Positions 8,082 through 17,273 of a stretch of 64,000 bases of DNA are shown piece by piece. The stretch's first letter is position 1. Each line of letters opens with the position of its first letter. The stretch is taken from NCBI RefSeq assembly GCF_016863295.1, contig NZ_BOOP01000031.1, forward strand, positions 100,025 to 164,024. Reading direction: 5' to 3'. The position numbers and the translations under genes were made by a program. The notes under the pieces are model-generated. The model was given only the letters and a program-made list of their open reading frames with translations, was not told the origin of the DNA and made no database searches. Origin of the DNA: Planotetraspora phitsanulokensis. GTDB taxonomy: Bacteria > Actinomycetota > Actinomycetes > Streptosporangiales > Streptosporangiaceae.

Positions 8082-11000
8082 TCAGCCGGCGCGGTACGCC
8101 CGGATGATCGTCTGATCGATGCCGCTGCCACCGCCGGCGGCGGCCTTCACCCGCAGTGAGACCGCCTGCCCGGACGCGGCCGCCGGCAGATCGGCCTGGT
8201 AGACGTCCCCGTCGGCGTGGACCCGGGCCGGGCGCCAGGTGGCCCCGTCGTCGGTCGAGCTCCACACCTGGAACGAGGTGATCCGCTGGGCCGGCACACC
8301 CGCCGCCTGCCTGACGCTGAACGCCGCCTGCGCGCCTGTCGGGTGGTTGGCGGGGTCCAGCGGCAGCGCGTAGTCGACGGACAGCAGGGGCAGCGGGACG
8401 CTCCCCGTGCCGCTCGGGCCGGCCGAACGGAACGTCCACGAGGTGGTGACCCGGGTGGAGACCGGCAGCACCAGGCCGGTCGCGACGTCCAAGGTCAGCC
8501 GGTAGTCCGCCGCCTTCTCCGGCACGGCGAAGTCGGCGCGTGTGGCGGCCTGTTCGCCGACGAGTTTCCCGTCCCGATGGAGCGACAGCGTGCGGGTGAC
8601 CCCGATGGTGCCGCCCGCGAGACAGTCGGCCCGCTGGTGCCGGTCGGTGAGCATGACCAGGTCGACGTGCAGGTTGCCACGGGTCCTGGCCGGCGGCGAG
8701 GCGCAGCCGTACTCCGCCCCGGCCGGGTCGTCGTACCAGTCGGAGTGCAGCGGTTGCCGCGCCCAGACCTTGGCCTGCCGGCTGCCGGGCGGGTAGCTGC
8801 GCGCGCCCTCCTGGGCGAGGAGGCTGCCGTAGATCCCCTCGTCCTGCCACAGGAACCCGGGGGAGACGTAGTCGGTGCGAGCCGCCGGCAGGTCGTAGGT
8901 GCGGTTCTGGGTCAGGTACCACCCGTCGGGGGTGTACCCGTACCGCCGGAGCGAGGTGACCATCCCGGGCGAGTCCATCTGGCTGAACCGCTGGTCGATC
9001 CGCGCGAGCCCGGCCTGCTCGGCCTTGGTCACCCGGTACGCCGGATCGGCGGGGACGCCGTCGCCGAACTGCCGGATCAGGTCGTAATGGTACGGGGCGG
9101 CCGTGTTCTCCGGCGATTCCAGGCCGAACGCCGTGTAGGCGCGGATGCTCCCGATCCCGGGGCGCCGCAACTGCCCAATGGACAGACTCGCCTTCTCGCC
9201 CCAGCCGGAGACGACGTCGTACCAGGTCAGGCCGCCCCGCGAGGTCTGCATGTAGGTGAAATCGGCAGTGGTGGTCCTGGTGGGGACGCCGTCGACCGAC
9301 GCCGTCACCCGCTTGGCCTGTGCGGGGTCCAGCTTCATTGTCCGGTCGGCGCCGACGGTGACGTCGGTGTCGCCGACGAAGGTCCCCCACTGCTCGCTGG
9401 TCTCGGGGTCGTACGCGGAGTAGGCGCCGGTCACGGCGTACCGGCCGGCCGGTACGCGCAGCGTGGCGGTCTCCCCGGGGGAGAGGAACGCGCCGCCCCC
9501 GTACATCAGCGGGTCGTCGAGGTTGGTCACCAGCACGTTGACCCAGTCCGACGCGGTAGGTGACATGTCCGGCATGTCGACTGTGTTGATGGTCAGGTCG
9601 TAGCTGGGCGGCTCGACGTAGAAGGTCACCGGGGTGCTCGCGACGAGCTTCCCGCCAGTGGTGCGGGCGGTGACGGTGGCGGTGTACAGGCCGGGCTCGC
9701 CGGTGAACGCCGAGCGGGCGATCCGCAGGGTCGTGCCGCCGGGCATGCCGCGGCTGAGCCGCACCCGGTTCGCCGACAAGGACGCGGCGCCGCGTGGCCC
9801 GGCCCTACCGACGTGGTCGGCGACCGTGACGCCGAGGTCGAGGGTGACGGCCGCCGGGGACGGGTCGCCGGTCCAGCCGAGCTCCGCCTCGGCGGTTCCC
9901 GACTGGGGGTGACGGAACGTGCCGAGGGCGACCACCGGCTGGTCGCTGACCGGACCGGACAGCGCCCGTGCCGCGTTGAGCCGGCCCGCTCCGACGGCGT
10001 ACGGGTCCGCGCCGGGCAGTGGGTCTGCGGCGCCGACGAGCGCGGCCTTGAGCCGGTCCGCCTTCCATTCGGGGTGCCGCTGGGCGAGGAGCGCCGCGGC
10101 GCCCGCGACGTGCGGGGTGGCCATCGAGGTGCCGGACGAGGAGACGTAGTACGCGTCGACGGGCGGGCCCAGCGTGGTGCCCGCGGCCCGGGCCGCGACG
10201 ATGTCGACGCCAGGCGCGACCAGTTCCGGCTTTGCCGCCCGCGTGTTCATCAGCGGTCCGCGGCTGGAGAAGTCCGCCAGCCGGTCGGAGCCGTCGACGG
10301 CGCCGACGGTCAACGCGCCCGCGGCGGCTCCGGGTGAGGTGACCGCGCCGCCGGTGTTGCCCGCCGCGATGACGAACAGCGCGCCGGTCTGTTCGGTCAG
10401 TGCGTCGACGGCGAGCGAGAGCGGGTCGGTTCCGTCGCTCGGATCCGTGCCGCCGAGGCTCATGTTGACCACGTCGGCCCGGGAGGCGGCCCACTCCATG
10501 CCGGCGATGATCTGCGAGTCCGTGCCGAAGCCGTCGTCGCCGAGGACCTTGCCGACGAGCAGGCGGGCGTCCGGCGCGACGCCGCGGCGCTCGCCGTGAG
10601 AGGCGGCTCCGGTGCCGGCGATGGTCGCCGCGACGTGGGTGCCGTGGCCCTTGTGGTCCACGGCGTCGCCGCCGTCGACGGTGAAGTCGGCCCGGTCGAC
10701 GACCCGGCCGGCCAGGTCCGGATGGGTGAAGTCGGCGCCGGTGTCGAGGACGGCGACGCGGGCGCCCTTGCCGGTGTAGCCGGATTTCCAGGCCTGTGGC
10801 GCGGCGACCTGGCTCAGGTTGCGGTCGAGCCCGGTGGCGCCGAACCCGGTGGTGCCGAGGGCGGTGGCGCCGAGGGCGGTGCTGGCGAGTGCAGTGGCAC
10901 CGAGCGCGGTGGTGCCGAGCCCCGAGGTGTCGAGCGCGGTGGCCTCGACCTTGCGGTCGAGCCAGACCTTCGTGGCCCCGGCGAGGAGGGGGCTCGCGGC

Positions 11001-11492
11001 CAGCTTGGCGGTGGCCGCTCCCTTCTTCGGGATGTGCCCGGCGACGGCGCCGATGCTCGGCAGCGGCCGTACGCCGCCGAGAGCCGCGACTCGCGCGCTC
11101 GCCGTGGGCCGCACGATCACCGGAAGCTCCGCGGTGGTGGCGTCGTCGTAGCCGTCGTGGATCAGCGTGGTGACGTCGAAGAGCGCCGGGTCGAGGACCG
11201 AGCCGACCTGCGCCGCCACGCGCGCGGGGACGACCCGCACGTGCCCGTCGGGGCCGCAGCTCTTCCGGATCACCCCGCTGGGGTCGGCGGGCCGCACGGT
11301 GACCTTGGGACAGCCGGAACCGGTGGTCACGACGGTGACCTCGTCACCCGTCAGGAGGGTGACGGTGTACGTCTTCCCGCCGTCGGGGGCTCCGGCGGCG
11401 GGGTGGGCCGCCGCCGGGTGGCCTGGCACAGAGTTCAGCACCGTGGCCGTGACGGTGAGCGCCAGTAGCGCCCACCGCGTTTTCTTGAGCAT
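8082..11492 (-). CDS. Secreted subtilisin-like serine protease (S8 family)
   Basis: 1136-residue exported protease. A Sec signal (MLKKTRWALLALTVTATV...) is followed by a propeptide region to about 180. The catalytic domain spans about 225-510 with Asp250 (VAVLDTGAD), His286 (GHGTHVA), the oxyanion Asn379 (AAGN) and Ser456 (SGTSMATPHVAG). The C-terminal half, about 600 residues, has beta-sandwich-like segments, including a fibronectin-like stretch near 560-630. Between propeptide and catalytic core, residues 184-222 are a repeat of five-residue units such as LGATA. GGGAG sits four bases before the ATG. The gene stands alone and probably provides amino acids from external protein. Confidence 0.93.
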   Translation of the reverse strand: MLKKTRWALLALTVTATVLNSVPGHPAAAHPAAGAPDGGKTYTVTLLTGDEVTVVTTGSGCPKVTVRPADPSGVIRKSCGPDGHVRVVPARVAAQVGSVLDPALFDVTTLIHDGYDDATTAELPVIVRPTASARVAALGGVRPLPSIGAVAGHIPKKGAATAKLAASPLLAGATKVWLDRKVEATALDTSGLGTTALGATALASTALGATALGTTGFGATGLDRNLSQVAAPQAWKSGYTGKGARVAVLDTGADFTHPDLAGRVVDRADFTVDGGDAVDHKGHGTHVAATIAGTGAASHGERRGVAPDARLLVGKVLGDDGFGTDSQIIAGMEWAASRADVVNMSLGGTDPSDGTDPLSLAVDALTEQTGALFVIAAGNTGGAVTSPGAAAGALTVGAVDGSDRLADFSSRGPLMNTRAAKPELVAPGVDIVAARAAGTTLGPPVDAYYVSSSGTSMATPHVAGAAALLAQRHPEWKADRLKAALVGAADPLPGADPYAVGAGRLNAARALSGPVSDQPVVALGTFRHPQSGTAEAELGWTGDPSPAAVTLDLGVTVADHVGRAGPRGAASLSANRVRLSRGMPGGTTLRIARSAFTGEPGLYTATVTARTTGGKLVASTPVTFYVEPPSYDLTINTVDMPDMSPTASDWVNVLVTNLDDPLMYGGGAFLSPGETATLRVPAGRYAVTGAYSAYDPETSEQWGTFVGDTDVTVGADRTMKLDPAQAKRVTASVDGVPTRTTTADFTYMQTSRGGLTWYDVVSGWGEKASLSIGQLRRPGIGSIRAYTAFGLESPENTAAPYHYDLIRQFGDGVPADPAYRVTKAEQAGLARIDQRFSQMDSPGMVTSLRRYGYTPDGWYLTQNRTYDLPAARTDYVSPGFLWQDEGIYGSLLAQEGARSYPPGSRQAKVWARQPLHSDWYDDPAGAEYGCASPPARTRGNLHVDLVMLTDRHQRADCLAGGTIGVTRTLSLHRDGKLVGEQAATRADFAVPEKAADYRLTLDVATGLVLPVSTRVTTSWTFRSAGPSGTGSVPLPLLSVDYALPLDPANHPTGAQAAFSVRQAAGVPAQRITSFQVWSSTDDGATWRPARVHADGDVYQADLPAAASGQAVSLRVKAAAGGGSGIDQTIIRAYRAG
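10833..10945 (-). repeat. Short tandem repeat inside the subtilase gene
   Basis: About seven 15-bp units encode variants of (L/F)GATA/LGTTA between the propeptide and the catalytic domain. The DNA copies are similar (for example gtggcgccgagggcg), which points to slippage or recent expansion rather than an ancient domain. Confidence 0.7.
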
Positions 11493-11731
11493 CTCGCTCC
11501 CTACTTCGGTTACTTGACCGCGTGTACGCGGCCGGGAGCAAGATATTTGTAATGTCCATTTACTCCTATATCAGGCTGGTTTCGGCTAGGAAACAGTGTC
11601 GATCAGAGCCGCCGGATCGCCTTGGGGGACGGGCATGAGGCTCCGGACGGCGGACCTTCGGTGTGGCCGTCGGGAGGCGACCGGGAGGACGTATGGGTAT
11701 TTTGTCGAGAAAAAGGCGTAAAGGAGCAGTT

Positions 11732-12949
11732 ATGGGTTTCAGTCACTTGTCTAACCTCGAATGTGGGCGCTGCGGGGCCGAACACGACAGCGAGCGCCCG
11801 CAGAACCTGTGCACGAGGTGCGGGTCGCCGCTGCTCGCCCGCTACGACCTGACGGCCGTCCGCGCCTCTGTGAGACCTGAGGAGTTCGCACGCCGTTCTC
11901 CCGACCTGTGGCGTTACCACGAACTGCTTCCTGTCAGGAGCCCGCAGACGGTGACCACCCTCGGCGAGGGGATGACGCCGCTGTCGCCGATGACGCGGTA
12001 CGGCGAGCGGATCGGCCTGCCGCGGCTTCTGATGAAGGACGAGGGACTGATCCCCACCGGGTCGTTCAAGGCCCGCGGCGCCGCGGTCGGGGTGTCCCGG
12101 GCGGCCGAGCTGGGGGTCGAGCGGCTCGCCATACCGACCAACGGCAACGCCGGCGCGGCCTGGGCCCTCTACGGCGCCCGGGCCGGACTGACGACCACCA
12201 TCGTCATGCCTGTGGACGCACCGGAGATCACCCGCCGGGAGTGCGTGGCCTCCGGGGCGGACCTGCACCTGGTGGACGGCCTGATCAGCGACGCCGGACG
12301 GATCGTCGGCGAGGTGGTGGCGGCCTCGGAGGGCCGGGTCTTCGACGCCTCGACGCTCAAGGAGCCCTATCGGATCGAGGGCAAAAAAACCATGATGCTC
12401 GAGATCGCCGAGCAGCTCGGCTGGCGGACGCCCGACGTGATCCTCTACCCGACGGGCGGCGGGGTGGGCCTGATCGGCATCCACAAGGCTCTGGGGGAGT
12501 TGCGGGAACTGGGCTGGATCTCGGGTCCGCCGCCCAGACTGGTCGCCGTCCAGGCCGAGGGGTGCGCGCCGATCGTCCGGGCGTTCGAGCAGGGGGAGCG
12601 GGAGAGCCGCTACTGGGAGGGCGCCCGGACGGTGGCGTTCGGCATCAACGTGCCCAAGCCCCTCGGCGACTTCCTCATCCTGGACGCGCTGGCGGAGACG
12701 TCGGGGACCGCGGTCACGGTCACCGACGACGAGTTGCTCGCGGAGTTGCGTGAGGTCGCGGCGGCGGAAGGAGCGTTCGTCTGCCCGGAGGGGGCCGCGG
12801 CCTTCGCGGCGGCCCGGAAACTGCGCCGGTCGGGCTGGATCGACCCCACTGAGCAGGTGGTGGTGCTGAACACCGGAGCCGGGATCAAGTATCCGGGGAC
12901 GGTCCCGGTGGACGCGCCGGTCCTGGCCGCGGACGGCCGTCTCGTCTGA
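11732..12949 (+). CDS. thrC: Threonine synthase (PLP-dependent)
   Basis: 405-residue fold-type II PLP enzyme converting O-phosphohomoserine to threonine. An N-terminal zinc ribbon (Cys11, Cys14, Cys27, Cys30) precedes the catalytic core, the PLP-binding Lys lies in GSFKARG, and the phosphate-binding loop is PTGGGVG. The ATG at 11732 is chosen because AAGGAG lies five bases before it and the zinc ribbon begins at once; the frame is open 23 codons further upstream without a ribosome site. No homoserine dehydrogenase or kinase gene is adjacent, so it could be a second copy or a threonine synthase-like enzyme with another substrate. A strong terminator follows. Confidence 0.87.
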   Translation: MGFSHLSNLECGRCGAEHDSERPQNLCTRCGSPLLARYDLTAVRASVRPEEFARRSPDLWRYHELLPVRSPQTVTTLGEGMTPLSPMTRYGERIGLPRLLMKDEGLIPTGSFKARGAAVGVSRAAELGVERLAIPTNGNAGAAWALYGARAGLTTTIVMPVDAPEITRRECVASGADLHLVDGLISDAGRIVGEVVAASEGRVFDASTLKEPYRIEGKKTMMLEIAEQLGWRTPDVILYPTGGGVGLIGIHKALGELRELGWISGPPPRLVAVQAEGCAPIVRAFEQGERESRYWEGARTVAFGINVPKPLGDFLILDALAETSGTAVTVTDDELLAELREVAAAEGAFVCPEGAAAFAAARKLRRSGWIDPTEQVVVLNTGAGIKYPGTVPVDAPVLAADGRLV

Positions 12950-12985
12950 CGAGCGGACGCCCATCTCGCCTGACGAGAAGGGCAT

Positions 12986-13031
12986 GCGCCCGCCCTGGTC
13001 ACCGAGTGCGCCGACCAGGGCGGGCGCTTTT
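12986..13031 (+). terminator. Rho-independent terminator after thrC
   Basis: A perfect 15-bp stem (GCGCCCGCCCTGGTC, 12986-13000, with its complement at 13013-13027) and a 12-base loop are followed by TTTT, 36 bases after the threonine synthase stop. Confidence 0.92.
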
Positions 13032-13115
13032 GTCGGTATGACGACCAGATTCCCGAATTGAAACGTTTGTGTGTCGTGGGTCTTTACATCGGCTCGCCGA
13101 ATGGATTAGAACGAG

Positions 13116-13201
13116 ATTCATCCGATGTTAGCCAGACCATCACGGGCTGCGAAGCCACGCTTACGGTGAACCATGCCCAGGATGCAATGCATTCATCGGA
13201 T
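13116..13201. promoter_or_regulatory. Near-repeat elements before the GH95-like gene
   Basis: ATTCATCCGAT (13116-13126) recurs as ATTCATCGGAT (13191-13201), 75 bases apart, in the relatively AT-rich stretch before the glycosidase start. Such spacing could suit a paired operator. No regulator is adjacent, so the role is speculative. Confidence 0.3.
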
Positions 13202-13236
13202 CACTGCTTCATAGTGCGTCAGCCCTGGAGGGCACT

Positions 13237-16200
13237 GTGCAGATCACCCCCCGTCGCCGGGTCCCCATCCGGCGCACTCTCTCGCTCTGGTCGGCGCTGC
13301 TCGCCGCGCTGGCCGGGCTCGTCGTCGTCGACTCCAGTACGGCCGAGGCCGCCGCGGCGGCGACGACGGCCTGGCTGGACGGAGCGTTCCACCTTGATTC
13401 GGACGGAGTCGTCAGCCGTTCCGACCTCGTCCTCGGACAGCCGAACGTGGACCCCATCGCTTCCATGCCGCTCGGCAACGGGTCGCTGGGCGTGTCGGCG
13501 TGGGCGGCGGGCGGTTTCACCGCGCAGCTCAACCGCTCCGACACCATGCCGGACCGCAAGTCGCCCGGTCAGCTCAACATCCCGGGCCTGTCTGTGATCA
13601 CGCACGCCGCCGACTTCAGCGGGCGGCTGGACCTGACGGACGGCGTGCTGCGGGAGTCCGGCGGCGGCATGTCGCTGAAGGCGTGGGTGTCGGCGGAGAA
13701 GGACGAGCTGATCGTCGACGTCTCCGGCGCGAACCCCGACATCGCGCAGACGGCCACGATCAACCTGTGGCAGGGCCGCAAGCCGGCCGCCGCGGTGTCC
13801 GGCGCGATCGGCACGCTCGCCGAGACCTGGGTGGACGGAAATCCCTCGATCGGCAGCGGGAAGACGTTCGGCTCGCTGGCCGCCATCACCGCGGGCGGCC
13901 GGGACGTGACGGCCACCGTCGCGAGTCCCACGCAGGTGAAGGTCGCCTTCAAGCCGCACGCCGACGGCACGTTCCGCGTCGTCGTGGCGTCCCCCGGGTG
14001 GACCGGGGGCGACGCCGCCGAGACCGCGTCCACGGTGATCGGCGAGGACGCGACCGTGCGCGTGGAGAAGCTGATGCGCGCGCAGGACCGCTGGTGGAAC
14101 CGCTTCTGGTCGCACACCGGCCTGGTCAGGATGGACTCGGCGGACGGCAGGGCCGCGTACATCGAGAACCTGCGCACGCTCTACCTCTACGAGGAAGCGG
14201 CCTCCATGAAGGAGGGCATCTACCCCGGCAGCCAGGCCGGCGAGGCGGACATGTTCGCCTGGAACAAGGACACCCAGACCTGGACGCCGTCGGCGTACTG
14301 GCTGTGGAACCTGCGCACGCAGATCGCGGCGAACATGAGCTCGGGCAACTACCACCTGAACAAGCCGATCTTCGACATGTACTCCGACGACCTGGCCGAC
14401 ATCGAGGCCTGGACCAAGCTCGCGATGGGCGGCCTGCCCGGCGCCTGTGTGTCGGAGACCATGCGCTTCAACGGCAACGGCATCGAGATCAACGGCAACG
14501 GCAGCTGCAGCCAGGCGAGCGCTCCCAACTGGAACGCGCTGAACATCACCAGCGGCCCCGAGGTCGCCATGTACATGTGGCAGCAGTACCAGGCCACCGG
14601 CGACCGCAAGATGCTGAAGAAGTACTGGCCGTTCATCAAGTCCACCGCGGTGTTCCTGCTCGCGTACCAGAAGGTGGGCGCGGACGGCCTGCTGCACGCC
14701 AACGCGAACGCGCACGAGACCCAGTGGTCGGTCAACGACCCGACCACCGACATCGCCGCCGACCTCGTGCTCTTCCCGATCATCGAGCAGGCCGCGAAGG
14801 AGCTCGGCACCGACAAGAAGGCCGACGCCGACCTGGTCCAGCAGGCCAGGAAGGCCCTGACGCAGATCCCGCCGTACCCGCGGACCGACCAGGCCACCCG
14901 TACGCAGCTGCTGAACCCGCACTACACCGCGGCCGAGACGGAGGCCGCCGACGCGACCGGCACCGACATGATCGCCATCTCCTACGAGCCCGCCGCGGCG
15001 CGCAGGAACGGCGAGAACATCGAGCTCGAGCCGCTCTGGCCGTGGAACACGGTGAGCGACCAGGACGCGAACCTGTTCGCCCTCGAGCAGCGCAGCTACG
15101 CCCACCGGCCCAACAAGGGCGGCAACGACTGGACGATGGACGCGATCCACGCGGCGAGGCTGCAGAACGCCGCCGAGGTGCGTGACAACCTGATCTCGAT
15201 CACCCAGGGGCACCAGGTGTACCCGAACGGGTTCGCCGACCTCGGCAACACCGTCGGCTACCAGCCCTACATCGAGCAGGCTTCCGGCGTCGCGACCGCG
15301 GTGAACGAGGCGCTCGCGCAGGACTACGACGGCATCATCCGCTTCGCGCCCGCGTGGCCGTCCGACTGGGACGTCAGCGGCAGCGTCTACATCCGGGACA
15401 AGGGCAAGGTCGACGTCCAGGTGCAGGGCGGCCGCCTCGTCACCGCCGCGATCGAGGCCGGGGCCACCGGCACGCTGCGGGTCAAGAACCCGTGGCCGGG
15501 GCAGCAGGTCGAGGTCGTCGACGGCAAGCACGGCCGCAAGGTGGTGGCGTCCGGCAGCCAGGACATCCTGAACGTCCCGGTGAAGTCGGGCAAGACCTAC
15601 CTCGTGCAGCAGGTCTCCGCGCCCACGACCGAGCTTCCGTACGCGGAGGTCACCGGCAGCGCGGCGACCGCGGCGAAGCACCTGGGCAAGGTGCAACTCG
15701 GCCTCGACGCGACCGCGCAGTCCGGCACCGCCACGGTCGGCACGGTCCTCGGCGGCGCCAACCGCGGGTACGGCCTGACCCAGGTCGACTACAGCGGCTC
15801 GGCCGGCGCCACCACGACGGCCGGGGACGTGAGCGGCCTGACGGCGCGCACCACCGGCGCCGGCGACGACGGCAGCGACATGTACTTCGATGTCGGCGAC
15901 GACGTGGCCGCGACCGGCGCGTACGACGGCAAGGTGACGGTGTCCTACTTCGACACCGGCACGGGCGACGTCTCCGTGCAGGTGGACGCGGGACCCCAGG
16001 ACCGCTACCACGTCGCCGGCGTCATCACGCTGACCGGCAGCGGCACCTGGAAGACCGCCGAGGTGCCCTTCACCGGCGCCTACTTCGGCGGGCTGCAGAA
16101 CGCGGGAGCCGACCTGCGGCTGCACGCCGGCCACCCGATCACCGTGCACAGCGCGGGCGTGACCGTGACCGGGCCCTGGGTGCCGAACAGGCGCGCGTTC

Positions 16201-17217
16201 CCGCCGGCGCCGGCGATCACCACCCCGCGTGGCGGTGAGACGGTCAAGCTCGCCTCGTCCATCGCGGGCACCACGATCCCGAATGGTGCCGTGACCGTCC
16301 GCGAGGGGCAGACCGCGCTGTGCACCGGCACGGCGGACGGCAACGGCGCCTGGAGCTGCGCTCCGAGCGGCGGGCTGACGGCCACCCGGCACACCGTGAC
16401 CGCGGCGGTCGCCGACACGACCGGGCTCGCCGGTGACTCCTCGGCGGCCGTCGCCTTCGAGGCCTCCGACCTCCCGCCCGGCACGGCCCTGGTCGGCTCG
16501 GTCGTCGGACCGACCAACTACGCGTACGGGATGAGCGAGGACGAGCGGCCCTCCGGCGGCTTCGACGGGCCGACGACCGCCTCGGTGATCGACGGTCTCA
16601 CCGCGCGCACCAGCACGCAGAGCAACATCTACTTCGACATCGACGACTCGATCGCCCACGCCGGGTTCTACTCGGCGACGTTCACCATCTCCTACTACGA
16701 CCAGGGCTCGGGCTCGTTCGCCGTGCACTACGACAACGGCAGCTCCGACCCGTACAAGTCGACGGCGAGCATCCCGCTGACCGGGACCAACACCTGGAAG
16801 ACGGCGACGGTCAGCGCCTCCGACGCCTACTTCGGCGGCAAGCAGCACTCCGCCGCGGACTTCCGGCTCCGCAACGGGGGCGGCCAGGTGACGGTGCACA
16901 GCGTCGTCGTGAAGATCAGCGGCAACGGCGTGCCCAACGTCACCCACTTCGCCCCGCCGGTGAAGATCACCTCGCCGGAGCCGGGCGCGACCGTCACGGG
17001 CCCTGCGGCCGTCTCGGGAACGAGCGAGCCGGACGCGAAGGTGACCGTGACGGCGGAGGGGGCGCCGGTCTGCACGGCCACCGCCTCTGACGACGGCACC
17101 TGGACCTGCACAGCGTCCACCGCCCTGGCCGCAGGGCAGCACACGCTCACCGCGACGGCCGAGGACGTGACCCGCACGCCCGCGGCGGCGGCGACCGTGG
17201 CGGTCACCGTGCAGTAG
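13237..17217 (+). CDS. Secreted GH95-like glycoside hydrolase with duplicated C-terminal modules
   Basis: 1326-residue exported enzyme. A signal peptide (to about 38) is followed by a beta-rich N-terminal domain resembling DUF5703/GH95 N-domains (about 55-270, with ASMPLGNGSLGVSAW) and an (alpha/alpha)6-type catalytic region (about 280-750). GH95 enzymes release alpha-L-fucose or alpha-galactose, so a plant or host glycan is a likely target. The C-terminus holds two copies of a pair: a carbohydrate-binding-like module (about 828-985 and 1083-1240) plus an Ig-like module (about 990-1075 and 1240-1326). A GGAGG lies six bases before the GTG. The catalytic residues were not assigned with certainty. 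Confidence 0.78.
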   Translation: MQITPRRRVPIRRTLSLWSALLAALAGLVVVDSSTAEAAAAATTAWLDGAFHLDSDGVVSRSDLVLGQPNVDPIASMPLGNGSLGVSAWAAGGFTAQLNRSDTMPDRKSPGQLNIPGLSVITHAADFSGRLDLTDGVLRESGGGMSLKAWVSAEKDELIVDVSGANPDIAQTATINLWQGRKPAAAVSGAIGTLAETWVDGNPSIGSGKTFGSLAAITAGGRDVTATVASPTQVKVAFKPHADGTFRVVVASPGWTGGDAAETASTVIGEDATVRVEKLMRAQDRWWNRFWSHTGLVRMDSADGRAAYIENLRTLYLYEEAASMKEGIYPGSQAGEADMFAWNKDTQTWTPSAYWLWNLRTQIAANMSSGNYHLNKPIFDMYSDDLADIEAWTKLAMGGLPGACVSETMRFNGNGIEINGNGSCSQASAPNWNALNITSGPEVAMYMWQQYQATGDRKMLKKYWPFIKSTAVFLLAYQKVGADGLLHANANAHETQWSVNDPTTDIAADLVLFPIIEQAAKELGTDKKADADLVQQARKALTQIPPYPRTDQATRTQLLNPHYTAAETEAADATGTDMIAISYEPAAARRNGENIELEPLWPWNTVSDQDANLFALEQRSYAHRPNKGGNDWTMDAIHAARLQNAAEVRDNLISITQGHQVYPNGFADLGNTVGYQPYIEQASGVATAVNEALAQDYDGIIRFAPAWPSDWDVSGSVYIRDKGKVDVQVQGGRLVTAAIEAGATGTLRVKNPWPGQQVEVVDGKHGRKVVASGSQDILNVPVKSGKTYLVQQVSAPTTELPYAEVTGSAATAAKHLGKVQLGLDATAQSGTATVGTVLGGANRGYGLTQVDYSGSAGATTTAGDVSGLTARTTGAGDDGSDMYFDVGDDVAATGAYDGKVTVSYFDTGTGDVSVQVDAGPQDRYHVAGVITLTGSGTWKTAEVPFTGAYFGGLQNAGADLRLHAGHPITVHSAGVTVTGPWVPNRRAFPPAPAITTPRGGETVKLASSIAGTTIPNGAVTVREGQTALCTGTADGNGAWSCAPSGGLTATRHTVTAAVADTTGLAGDSSAAVAFEASDLPPGTALVGSVVGPTNYAYGMSEDERPSGGFDGPTTASVIDGLTARTSTQSNIYFDIDDSIAHAGFYSATFTISYYDQGSGSFAVHYDNGSSDPYKSTASIPLTGTNTWKTATVSASDAYFGGKQHSAADFRLRNGGGQVTVHSVVVKISGNGVPNVTHFAPPVKITSPEPGATVTGPAAVSGTSEPDAKVTVTAEGAPVCTATASDDGTWTCTASTALAAGQHTLTATAEDVTRTPAAAATVAVTVQ

Positions 17218-17228
17218 CAGTACAAGGC

Positions 17229-17262
17229 CCGTCCGGCGACCGCGGCCGCGGTCGCCGGACGG
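17229..17262. terminator. Bidirectional hairpin between convergent genes
   Basis: A perfect palindrome with 16-bp arms (CCGTCCGGCGACCGCG, 17229-17244, and its complement, 17247-17262) lies between the stops of the GH95-like and LuxR-type genes. A second 14-bp hairpin (17278-17309, loop AGCC) overlaps the last codons of the LuxR-type gene. Confidence 0.75.
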
Positions 17263-17273
17263 CCACAGCGTCT

